From: Flavobacteriaceae bacterium
Lineage (GTDB): Bacteria > Bacteroidota > Bacteroidia > Flavobacteriales > Flavobacteriaceae
Direction: 5' to 3'
Length of the DNA: 11,499 nt
NCBI GenBank assembly: GCA_030625995.1
Contig: DAOUPU010000062.1
Span: 1-11,499, forward strand
Each line of letters opens with the position of its first letter. Within the stretch, counting starts at the first letter, position 1. Position numbers and translations under genes: made by a program. Below the pieces are notes generated by a model. It was not told the DNA's origin. It worked only from the letters and a program-made list of their open reading frames with translations, and did not search any database. Shown here in pieces: positions 1-6,454 of the stretch.

Positions 1-596
1 AAGAAGTTGATCTGATCTTAGCGGAAGATACCAGAACTTCAGGAAAACTGCTCAAACATTTTGAAATTTCTACTCAAATGCAAAGCCATCATATGCACAA
101 CGAACACAAAATGGTAAATAGAATTGTTGAAAGACTAAAAAGTGGTGAAAGCATTGCATTGATAAGCGATGCAGGTACTCCTGCAATTTCCGACCCGGGT
201 TTTTTGTTGACCCGATCTTGTATAGAAAATGATATTGAGGTGGAATGTTTGCCGGGTGCAACGGCTTTTGTTCCGGCATTGGTCAATAGTGGTCTGCCAA
301 ACGATAAGTTTGTTTTTGAAGGCTTTCTACCGGTAAAAAAAGGGCGTCAAACACGTCTCTTATTTTTGGCCGAAGAAACTCGAACCATGATATTTTACGA
401 ATCTCCACACAAGCTGATCAAGACACTAACGAATTTTGAGGAATATTTTGGTGAGGACAGACAAGTTTCTGTTTCCAGGGAATTGACAAAACTTTTTGAA
501 GAAACTGTTCGCGGAACTATAAAGGAAGTGTTGGATCATTATACGAACAAACCGCCAAAAGGTGAGATAGTAATCGTTGTTTCAGGGAAAAAATAA
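1..596 (+). CDS. rsmI: RsmI, 16S rRNA (cytidine1402-2'-O)-methyltransferase, 5'-truncated
   Basis: The frame is open from base 3 (the first two bases finish an earlier codon) and ends in TAA at 594-596, giving 197 residues. RsmI uses S-adenosylmethionine to methylate the 2'-OH of C1402 in the decoding centre of 16S rRNA, in the cytoplasm. Family marks visible here are LAEDTRTSGKLLKHF at the start of the visible part, the glycine-rich SDAGTPAISDPG loop of the tetrapyrrole-methylase fold, LPGATAFVPALVNSGLP, FEGFLPVKKGRQ, and FYESPHKL followed by SVSRELTKLFEE. Roughly the first 25-35 residues, including the usual PTPIGNL motif, lie outside the window. The ATG at 78 is internal, because the conserved EDTRTSG stretch is upstream of it. 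It converges on the secreted-protein gene with a 39-bp gap. The identification is firm. Confidence 0.95.
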   Translation, partial: EVDLILAEDTRTSGKLLKHFEISTQMQSHHMHNEHKMVNRIVERLKSGESIALISDAGTPAISDPGFLLTRSCIENDIEVECLPGATAFVPALVNSGLPNDKFVFEGFLPVKKGRQTRLLFLAEETRTMIFYESPHKLIKTLTNFEEYFGEDRQVSVSRELTKLFEETVRGTIKEVLDHYTNKPPKGEIVIVVSGKK

Positions 597-619
597 TTTA
601 GGAGAATTTGTCATTCCCC
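588..619 (-). terminator. Weak putative terminator of the secreted-protein gene
   Basis: Read on the minus strand, GGGGAAT (619-613), loop GACAA, then ATTCTCC (607-601) form a 7-bp stem with one G-U pair. A TAAATTA spacer and a run of six T (593-588) follow. On the plus strand the G-U becomes an A/C mismatch, so the element suits the leftward gene better. The spacer before the T run is long for a classical intrinsic terminator, so the call is tentative. Confidence 0.35.
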
Positions 620-635
620 AGAAAAAAAGTATTAA

Positions 636-3179
636 TTACCTGATAATCAAACTAAAATGTCCTTGCCTTTCTCTTGTTATTCCATTTTTATCGGTTAGCA
701 AAACCGAGAACCAGTAGTCATTAGAAGGCAATAAATAACCATTATAAAAACCATTCCATCCTTCACCGGTCGCATTCATAGTGAAAACAGGTTTTCCGAA
801 CCTGTCATATATATAGATCATCGACGTCGGATAATAGAATTCGTTAATACCAAGAACTTGCCAGGTATCATTGTATCCATCGCTGTTAGGCGTAAAAAAT
901 TTTGGAAATCCAATTACAGGTACTTCTATCATAGCAATTCCACAATTGTTCTTATCTCTAACATAGATTGTGTGAATACCCGGTATTATATTTTCAAAAT
1001 AAGGTTCATCCTGGTAGAGCCCATAAGCATTATCTAAAGCAAATTCATAATCGCCAATTCCTAAATTATTATTAGCATTATGAATTGTGATCGAATTATT
1101 ATCAGAATCATCAATAACCGTGATATCCTCCTCCGTAATTGTAGCGACGATTGATTCGTCCACGGTAACCGTTTTCGGGAAAGATCTACAATTCAAGTTG
1201 GAAGTGGCAATTACGGTATATTTCCCACCGGACGACACCTCTAGATTAGATTGTGTGCCAATAATATTCCCACTTTCATCCGTCCATTCATAAGTATAAT
1301 TATCAGATGGGTTCATTGTTCTTAAAGTAATGGGGGGCAGATTCAAGCATACAAATTCATTTGGTATTACATCAAATTCGGGTCGTGGATCTACATTCAG
1401 AACCAAATGTGGACCAATACCAAAACAATCTCCATTATCAGTACTCTCCACCCGTACATAAAGAGTTTCCAAAAATGGTATCTCATTCTTATAATTATTC
1501 TGCGGAAGGATTTCATTTTCCTCCAATTGAGCATCTGTTAAATTTCTGTAGTATTGCACGGTTAAGTTTTGATCCGGTGGTAATTGTGCTAAAAAAAAAT
1601 CCGATGCCTCCGTAAGATCGAAAGTGCTTAATCCATCTATTGTATCATCGTCATCACAAGCATTTAATTTTTGGTCAAAGCCCGGAGGGAAAGTGGTAGT
1701 TGAGACTTTTAATGTCACCGTTGCAATATCATGACAACCATCGATATTTTCCACGCGAGCATAAACAATACTCCCCGAAGCATTATTAAAAGGGGATGGA
1801 TCAATTGGATTCATATCCTTGTCAGCATTCGAATACGAGATATAATAATTAATGATCAGGCTATCGTCTCCTAAGCTAATAAACTCATCTGCTTCCCTTA
1901 AATTAAAATCTACAAATCCATCTGGATTACCATCTTCATCACAGTTTTTAAGTTCAACTGAAGCCTGAATAACCGGTATTTCAAATACATTTGTCACCAC
2001 TTCTGTTCTTATCCCATCAAAACAACTATTTTCAGAAGCAAGAACATAGTACGATCTTGTAGCATAAAGAATGGGTGTAATAAACGTAGTTCCTGTAAAT
2101 AAAGGTGCTGTTGAAGAATCTGTATCAAACCAATGGACCTGAGCAGAAGGAGAAATATCTGCAGGTTCAGCGGTTAAAGTCACTTTGCCCGCTCCGCAAG
2201 TGCTCCCGTCCTGAATAGAATCTAACGCCGGAATATAGATTTTTGTAAACGCTGAAATATCTATCATCGGATCGCCTGGCATACCTCCATATTCAACGAT
2301 ATATCCTTTTGGTTGATAATCTCCAGAACTCCCTCCTGTATTGCTCAGATCATTCCAGGAACCTCTAATTCCAACATTTCGTGCCGTTATATGTGCATAA
2401 TCCTCATCTCCCAAATTATTTGGCTCAAGTGTATTCCAGAATGAATAAGTTACAGTATTACCAGTCGGGTATTGTCCTCTATAGAACAGGGCATCATTGG
2501 TACCTGCTTCAGGCCCGGTAACCCATTCCCATTGGCCCTCAACAGCTGCGTCACTCCCACCGATCCATCCTGCACCTGCTGCCTGCTCTCCGGATAATTT
2601 TGCTTCTTCAAATCTTGTAATTGTAGCCAGGTAACCTTGTAATCCATAAAAATTTAATCCAGCAGCCGCATTACGGGCTTGTGTCCAGGTTATTCCTATT
2701 TTGGGAACAAATTCGTAGTAATGCCCCGTAGATGGCAGATAATTTGCATTACCAATTGTAAAAGAAAAGAATTTTTCACCAAAAATATTCAAACTACTAC
2801 TTTCGAATATAACATCTTTAGCAGCAGCAATGATATCATTTAACCTCTCAATTCCTGTATCTGAGCTCTCCAAAGTCAATTTTGCCTCAGATACACTCCA
2901 TTTTACGGTAATATTCGGATGATCTGAAACATTTGAAAGAGAAAGAACATCTTCTCCTAACCTGTACCCTGTGGAAATTTGAATGTATAAGGCTTTAATT
3001 TCAGATTCATCAGGGTCAATAATATCAAAATCAGTAACTATATTTGTTTTACTTAATGGGCAATAGGCCTGATTTCCAATTGCTATTATCTTTGGAGGAG
3101 TATTTGACTGTGACCTGGCAATTTCCGCATACAATCCTAAAACCAGAAAGAGGTAGATAATATTTTTATTGAAATACAT
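636..3179 (-). CDS. Secreted T9SS type B cargo protein with C-type lectin domain
   Basis: The product has 847 residues and starts at ATG 3179 with a signal peptide (about 1-24). Residues about 28-145 look like a cadherin/beta-sandwich region. Residues about 152-298 are a C-type lectin-like domain with WIGGSD, EPN (252-254) and WND (275-277). An Ig-like stretch covers about 325-400. Two similar modules with Asp-rich loops start at 411 (NCDEDGNPDG) and 507 (NACDDDDTIDG), and a PKD/Ig-like stretch follows. The last ~90 residues (FFTPNSDGYNDTW, IYDRFGKPVF, GWNG, DYWFSVLLTD) are the gliding-motility-associated type B sorting domain. From the family, the protein should cross the inner membrane by Sec, then be exported by T9SS to the surface or medium. 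I infer calcium-dependent glycan binding or adhesion; the ligand is unknown. No sprF/porP-like partner gene is visible beside it. Confidence 0.88.
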   Translation of the reverse strand: MYFNKNIIYLFLVLGLYAEIARSQSNTPPKIIAIGNQAYCPLSKTNIVTDFDIIDPDESEIKALYIQISTGYRLGEDVLSLSNVSDHPNITVKWSVSEAKLTLESSDTGIERLNDIIAAAKDVIFESSSLNIFGEKFFSFTIGNANYLPSTGHYYEFVPKIGITWTQARNAAAGLNFYGLQGYLATITRFEEAKLSGEQAAGAGWIGGSDAAVEGQWEWVTGPEAGTNDALFYRGQYPTGNTVTYSFWNTLEPNNLGDEDYAHITARNVGIRGSWNDLSNTGGSSGDYQPKGYIVEYGGMPGDPMIDISAFTKIYIPALDSIQDGSTCGAGKVTLTAEPADISPSAQVHWFDTDSSTAPLFTGTTFITPILYATRSYYVLASENSCFDGIRTEVVTNVFEIPVIQASVELKNCDEDGNPDGFVDFNLREADEFISLGDDSLIINYYISYSNADKDMNPIDPSPFNNASGSIVYARVENIDGCHDIATVTLKVSTTTFPPGFDQKLNACDDDDTIDGLSTFDLTEASDFFLAQLPPDQNLTVQYYRNLTDAQLEENEILPQNNYKNEIPFLETLYVRVESTDNGDCFGIGPHLVLNVDPRPEFDVIPNEFVCLNLPPITLRTMNPSDNYTYEWTDESGNIIGTQSNLEVSSGGKYTVIATSNLNCRSFPKTVTVDESIVATITEEDITVIDDSDNNSITIHNANNNLGIGDYEFALDNAYGLYQDEPYFENIIPGIHTIYVRDKNNCGIAMIEVPVIGFPKFFTPNSDGYNDTWQVLGINEFYYPTSMIYIYDRFGKPVFTMNATGEGWNGFYNGYLLPSNDYWFSVLLTDKNGITRERQGHFSLIIR

Positions 3180-3245
3180 TGAATACTAGCAATTTATTTT
3201 CTAGTAAATGTAGTAAAATGTCAGCAACATTTATTTTAATATCAA

Positions 3246-3253
3246 CAAAATTA
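3246..3253 (-). promoter_or_regulatory. Candidate -7 promoter element of the lectin-domain gene
   Basis: On the minus strand this reads TAATTTTG, matching the Bacteroidota -7 consensus TAnnTTTG, about 67 bp upstream of the ATG at 3179. I see no TTTG at the expected -33 distance, so only half the promoter is supported. The 106-bp gap 3180-3285 also holds a small inverted repeat just before the start codon (TACTAG 3184-3189 / CTAGTA 3201-3206), which is probably too weak to matter. Confidence 0.35.
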
Positions 3254-3285
3254 ACGAGTAGATTTTGACCTTAAATTCACCAGTT

Positions 3286-3876
3286 TTAAATATGTTTTCC
3301 TTTATTCCATCCAACCTTCCCTAAATATTTTTCTCCACTCTCAGTTGCGCCATCTTCCAAACTTGTTCCCATGCTGTCATTCCATCTATTGAGATATCCA
3401 AATAATGAAATAACTCCTAGCATTTCTACAATATCTCCTTCATCCCAGTATTGATATAATTTCTTCTTAATATTTTTATCTACGGCGTTTGGAATTATTG
3501 ATGCGGCTATTGAAAAATCTAAAGCTGCTCTTTCCGCATCAGAAAATGAATCGTGTGTCTTATAATCCCAAATATTGTCTAATTGATCTTGCTCAGCTCC
3601 GTATCGCTCTGCGGCTCGAATAGCGTGCGCCTGGCAATATCTGCATCCTGAAGCATTACTGCTCACCCAAGCGATCATTCTTTTTAATGCCGAAGAAACG
3701 TGTCCTTTATTTTCCATAACCGACATATTTAAATTGATAAATGCTTTTGCAATATCAGGACGTATTTGCATGGTTAAGACTGAATTTGGGCAAAACCCCA
3801 AAGTTTCGCTAAAGAATTCGGCTAATTTTTTTACTTCAGGATTAGTCTCTGGTGAGAGTGGCTTTATAAGTGGCAT
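3286..3876 (-). CDS. Carboxymuconolactone decarboxylase / AhpD-like family protein
   Basis: The protein has 196 residues from ATG 3876. The frame can be extended three codons to a TTG at 3885, but the ATG is preferred because it sits about 23 bp from a good -7 element and MPLIKPL is a normal start for the family. The mark of the family is GCRYCQAH, with a redox CxxC pair at C78/C81 and a nearby histidine H84. These proteins are small helical bundles; some reduce peroxides through the CxxC pair, others are lactone decarboxylases, and many are uncharacterised. The Cys pair here argues for a thiol-redox or peroxidase role rather than true decarboxylation, which is an inference. The helix DSFSDAERAALDFSIAAS (109-126) is typical of peroxidase-related members. 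It is cytoplasmic, with no signal peptide. It is divergent from the epimerase operon and lies upstream of, and codirectional with, the lectin-domain gene. Confidence 0.82.
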   Translation of the reverse strand: MPLIKPLSPETNPEVKKLAEFFSETLGFCPNSVLTMQIRPDIAKAFINLNMSVMENKGHVSSALKRMIAWVSSNASGCRYCQAHAIRAAERYGAEQDQLDNIWDYKTHDSFSDAERAALDFSIAASIIPNAVDKNIKKKLYQYWDEGDIVEMLGVISLFGYLNRWNDSMGTSLEDGATESGEKYLGKVGWNKGKHI

Positions 3877-3887
3877 TTTTATCAAAA

Positions 3888-3921
3888 TTTGATTCGGGCA
3901 AATATAATTTATTTAAATTTG
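3888..3921 (+). promoter_or_regulatory. Candidate promoter of the epimerase operon
   Basis: TTTG at 3888-3891 and TAAATTTG at 3914-3921 match the Bacteroidota -33 (TTTG) and -7 (TAnnTTTG) elements, with 22 bp between them. Transcription would begin near 3927, about 20 nt before the ATG at 3946. This also supports 3946 rather than the TTG at 3889, which would lie inside the promoter. Confidence 0.5.
3899..3906 (-). promoter_or_regulatory. Candidate -7 promoter element of the AhpD-like gene
   Basis: On the minus strand this is TATATTTG, a full match to TAnnTTTG, 22 bp before the ATG at 3876, which leaves a leader of roughly 15-20 nt. No clear TTTG lies at the -33 distance. It is back to back with the rightward -7 element at 3914-3921. 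Confidence 0.45.
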
Positions 3922-3945
3922 TCCCTAATAAAAAAATCGCAATTC

Positions 3946-4956
3946 ATGCAAATTACACTAAGGCCATACGAACTTCATTTGAAACATACTTTTACAATTT
4001 CACGAGAATCTTATGATATGCAGCAGACTTTAATAGTGGAACTACAAGAAGGTGAATTTATAGGTTTAGGTGAGGCTTCTTCAAATCCTTATTATGGAAT
4101 TACCATTGAGAAAATGACCGAGGATCTTTTGTCTATAAAGCATATTATTGAATCCAGTCTAGATCAAACTCCCGAGAACTTTTGGAATTTTACTTTCCCG
4201 CATTTAAAGCATAACATGTTTGCCTTATGCGCATTGGATATCGCCTATTATGATCTCTATACCCGTAAAAAAGGAATGAAATTGTATGAATACTGGAACC
4301 TTGATATTGCTGATAATCCTAAAACGAATTATACAATAGGAATAGATTCTGTGGAGAAAATGGTTGCCAAATTAAAAGAAATACCCTGGCCTATTTATAA
4401 AATTAAACTTGGGACTAAAGAGGATCTTAAAATCATAAAAGAATTGCGTAAACACACGAATGCTATTTTCAGGGTAGATGCTAACTGTGGGTGGACCGTT
4501 GATGAAACTATATATAATTCTACAGAGCTAAAGAAACTTGGGGTCGAATTTATTGAACAACCACTGATCGCAGATAATTGGGATGGACATAGAGAAGTTT
4601 TCTTAAAATCCAGCTTACCAATTATTGCGGATGAAAGTTGTCAAATAGAATCCGACGTGGCCAAATGTCATGATCATTTTCATGGGGTAAATGTGAAATT
4701 GGTAAAATGCGGTGGTCTTACATCAGCAAAACGCATGCTGCTGAATGCCAGAAGTTTAAATATGCAAACAATGGTTGGTTGTATGACAGAATCTTCTGTA
4801 GGCATCTCCGCAATTGCACATTTATTGCCATTATTAGACTATGTTGATATGGATGGTGCTCTATTATTGTCCGAGGACATTGCCGAAGGTGTAATAATAA
4901 AAAATGGAGTTGTTTCGTATAGCGATCAAAACGGAGTGGGTATTACACTTATATAA
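3946..4956 (+). CDS. Dipeptide epimerase, enolase superfamily (L-Ala-D/L-Glu epimerase-like)
   Basis: The product has 336 residues from ATG 3946 (MQITLRPYEL). A 19-codon extension to TTG 3889 is rejected because it overlaps the promoter and is not family-like. The N-terminal capping domain (about 1-110) is followed by the TIM barrel with all muconate-lactonizing-type marks: KIK acid/base lysines (K152, K154), metal ligands D178 (RVDANCGW), E204 (FIEQPL) and D229 (IADESC), and the opposite lysine K251 (VKLVKCGG). The DMD motif (D301, D303) is the DxD signature that holds the substrate amino group in dipeptide epimerases. The expected reaction is inversion at the C-terminal residue of a dipeptide such as L-Ala-D-Glu, a murein-recycling product; specificity cannot be fixed from sequence because other dipeptides are used in the family. 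It is cytoplasmic and Mg2+-dependent, and is the first gene of a three-gene operon, 6 bp before the next. Confidence 0.87.
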   Translation: MQITLRPYELHLKHTFTISRESYDMQQTLIVELQEGEFIGLGEASSNPYYGITIEKMTEDLLSIKHIIESSLDQTPENFWNFTFPHLKHNMFALCALDIAYYDLYTRKKGMKLYEYWNLDIADNPKTNYTIGIDSVEKMVAKLKEIPWPIYKIKLGTKEDLKIIKELRKHTNAIFRVDANCGWTVDETIYNSTELKKLGVEFIEQPLIADNWDGHREVFLKSSLPIIADESCQIESDVAKCHDHFHGVNVKLVKCGGLTSAKRMLLNARSLNMQTMVGCMTESSVGISAIAHLLPLLDYVDMDGALLLSEDIAEGVIIKNGVVSYSDQNGVGITLI

Positions 4957-4962
4957 TAAAGC

Positions 4963-5985
4963 ATGGTAATCGATAGTTTTCCGGATAGAGTAATAACTGT
5001 AAAGGGCGAAGAATTTCTATATTTCGGAGGTACTTCCTATTTAGGAATTGCAACACAAAATGAATTCCAGAAAATATTATCGAACAATGTTAGAAAATGG
5101 GGAACATCTTATGGAAGTTCACGCAATTCCAATGTAAAACTATCTATATACGGAAAATTTGAAAGTCAATTTTCAGATGATGTGGGAGCGCAGGATTCTG
5201 CAGCGATATCATCTGGCATGTTAGCAGGAAAATTTGTGATCGAATATCTATCCAAAACAATAACTTCATTCTATCATTACCCTAAAACGCATCCGGCGGT
5301 AATTGGACCAGATAGTTTGCCTCTTTTTGTTGATGGTCAATTAAATAAACAGTTACAGAATGAAATTCCTGAAGAAGTAGTGATCTCTGTTGATGCAATT
5401 TTATCTTCGGAAGTAACTCCAACCAATTTTAATTATTTGGATGGAATATCTCCTAATAAAAATGTAACCCTGGTGATCGATGAATCTCACAGTTTGGGAA
5501 TTGTTGGAGAAAATGGTGAGGGTGTATTTCAAAATATTCCAATGGAGAAATTGAAAAGCAAAATAATGGTCTCTTCTCTTGGAAAAGCAATAGGGTTAAC
5601 CGTTGGTGCGATAAGTGGGAATAGAAATTTTATTGAAACCATCAAAAAGGAATCTAACTTTATCTCAGCATCTGCCACCAATCCGGCCTATTTAGCAACC
5701 TATCTTGAGGCTCAAAAATTATACTCGGAGCAACGATCAAAATTAAAGATCAACTTAGAATTTATATCGTCGAATTTGAACTCCAATAAAAAATATAAAT
5801 TCGATAAAAGCTATCCCGTTATTTACAGTAATGATGAGGCAATATTTTCGTCTTTGTTAGATAATCATATCGTAATAACCAGATTTAAATATCCAACCTA
5901 CAAAAATTATATGAATAGAATCGTTATCACAGCAAATCATATACAAACCGATTTAGAAAAATTAATTAACCTATTAAACAAATAA
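4963..5985 (+). CDS. PLP-dependent alpha-oxoamine-synthase-like enzyme (fold type I), short divergent member
   Basis: The product has 340 residues. Order of marks: FGGTSYLGIA (21-30, like the NDYLGLA of BioF/KBL enzymes), SSRNSN (52-57), SSGMLAG (83-89), a possible PLP-stacking histidine at 110 (THPAV), VIDESHSLGIVG (171-182, the DEAHxxG PLP motif with D173 and H176), SSLGKAIG (204-211, Schiff-base lysine K208), and NRIVITANH near the end. The fold and cofactor are well supported. It is about 45 residues shorter than BioF or KBL, lacks their N-terminal segment and is shortened between about 110 and 140. The usual RxxxGxxxxH pattern reads R54, V58, Y63, so the Gly and His are lost. It therefore should not be called BioF or Kbl. 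It probably joins or cleaves an amino acid and an acyl or oxo group, but the substrate is unknown. It sits between the epimerase (6-bp gap) and the OsmC gene (2-bp gap), so is almost surely cotranscribed. Confidence 0.75.
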   Translation: MVIDSFPDRVITVKGEEFLYFGGTSYLGIATQNEFQKILSNNVRKWGTSYGSSRNSNVKLSIYGKFESQFSDDVGAQDSAAISSGMLAGKFVIEYLSKTITSFYHYPKTHPAVIGPDSLPLFVDGQLNKQLQNEIPEEVVISVDAILSSEVTPTNFNYLDGISPNKNVTLVIDESHSLGIVGENGEGVFQNIPMEKLKSKIMVSSLGKAIGLTVGAISGNRNFIETIKKESNFISASATNPAYLATYLEAQKLYSEQRSKLKINLEFISSNLNSNKKYKFDKSYPVIYSNDEAIFSSLLDNHIVITRFKYPTYKNYMNRIVITANHIQTDLEKLINLLNK

Positions 5986-5987
5986 TT

Positions 5988-6407
5988 ATGGCAATTGAAA
6001 TAAAAACGACCTGGAAAGGTAATATGCAATTTGAATCTACCAATCCTGGTGGAAATTTAATGATCGATGCAGGATCTGAAAATGATGACATTGGAAGTGG
6101 GTACAGGCCTAAAGCATTGATGTTAAATTCTTTAGCTGGCTGCTCTGGATTAGATGTTGTCTCTCTGTTAAAAAAAATGAGAGCAGAAGTTGAAAATATA
6201 GTGCTCGAGGTTACGGCAGATTTGACCGAAGAACATCCCAAATATTATAAAAATGTTCATGTAGTTTATAAATTTTATGGAAGTAGTTTTAAAAAGGATA
6301 AAATAATAAAAGCCGTGCGTTTATCTGAAGAAAAATATTGTGGCGTAATGGAAATGTTTCGACAATTTGCGGTTGTAACTACAGAAATTATCTATATAGA
6401 AAAGTAA
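5988..6407 (+). CDS. OsmC family protein (YhfA-like)
   Basis: The product has 139 residues starting 2 bp after the PLP-enzyme stop. The family marks are SLAGCSGLDVVSLLKKM with C52 at the start of the long central helix, and SEEKYCGVMEMF with C118 near the C-terminus. These are the two redox cysteines of OsmC/Ohr-like dimers. The length and the KYC-V pattern fit the OsmC/YhfA branch rather than Ohr. OsmC proteins reduce organic hydroperoxides through the cysteine pair; YhfA-type members are less well understood. It is cytoplasmic, with no signal peptide. As the last gene of the operon, it may protect the pathway from a reactive product or serve an unrelated stress role; neither is shown by sequence. 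Confidence 0.88.
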   Translation: MAIEIKTTWKGNMQFESTNPGGNLMIDAGSENDDIGSGYRPKALMLNSLAGCSGLDVVSLLKKMRAEVENIVLEVTADLTEEHPKYYKNVHVVYKFYGSSFKKDKIIKAVRLSEEKYCGVMEMFRQFAVVTTEIIYIEK

Positions 6408-6416
6408 TTAGCACTT

Positions 6417-6451
6417 TACTCACCGGGTGACTATTAGTCACCCGGTGAGTA
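6417..6451. terminator. Perfect GC-rich hairpin between convergent genes, likely bidirectional terminator
   Basis: ACTCACCGGGTGAC (6418-6431) and GTCACCCGGTGAGT (6437-6450) are perfect inverse complements around the 5-nt loop TATTA. A further T-A pair at 6417/6451 gives a 15-bp stem. It fills most of the 47-bp gap between the OsmC stop (6407) and the receptor stop (6455). No T run follows on either strand, so it may end transcription imperfectly or mainly protect 3' ends. The stem is far more GC-rich than the surroundings. Confidence 0.7.
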
Positions 6452-6454
6452 GTC

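Noticed and set aside
1087..1615. Plus-strand open frames of 68 and 84 codons inside the secreted-protein gene
   Set aside because: They show no family motif or start context and overlap a coherent 847-residue multidomain protein on the other strand.
3184..3206. Small inverted repeat TACTAG/CTAGTA before the lectin-domain start codon
   Set aside because: Six AT-rich pairs with an 11-nt loop are too weak to claim a terminator or translational switch.
3889..3945. A TTG start 19 codons upstream for the dipeptide epimerase
   Set aside because: The stretch contains the likely -7 promoter element, and the family begins close to the MQITLRPYEL sequence at 3946.
4963..5985. Annotation of the PLP enzyme as BioF (biotin synthesis) or Kbl
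   Set aside because: Key family residues and the N-terminal segment are missing, and no biotin or threonine-degradation gene lies nearby.
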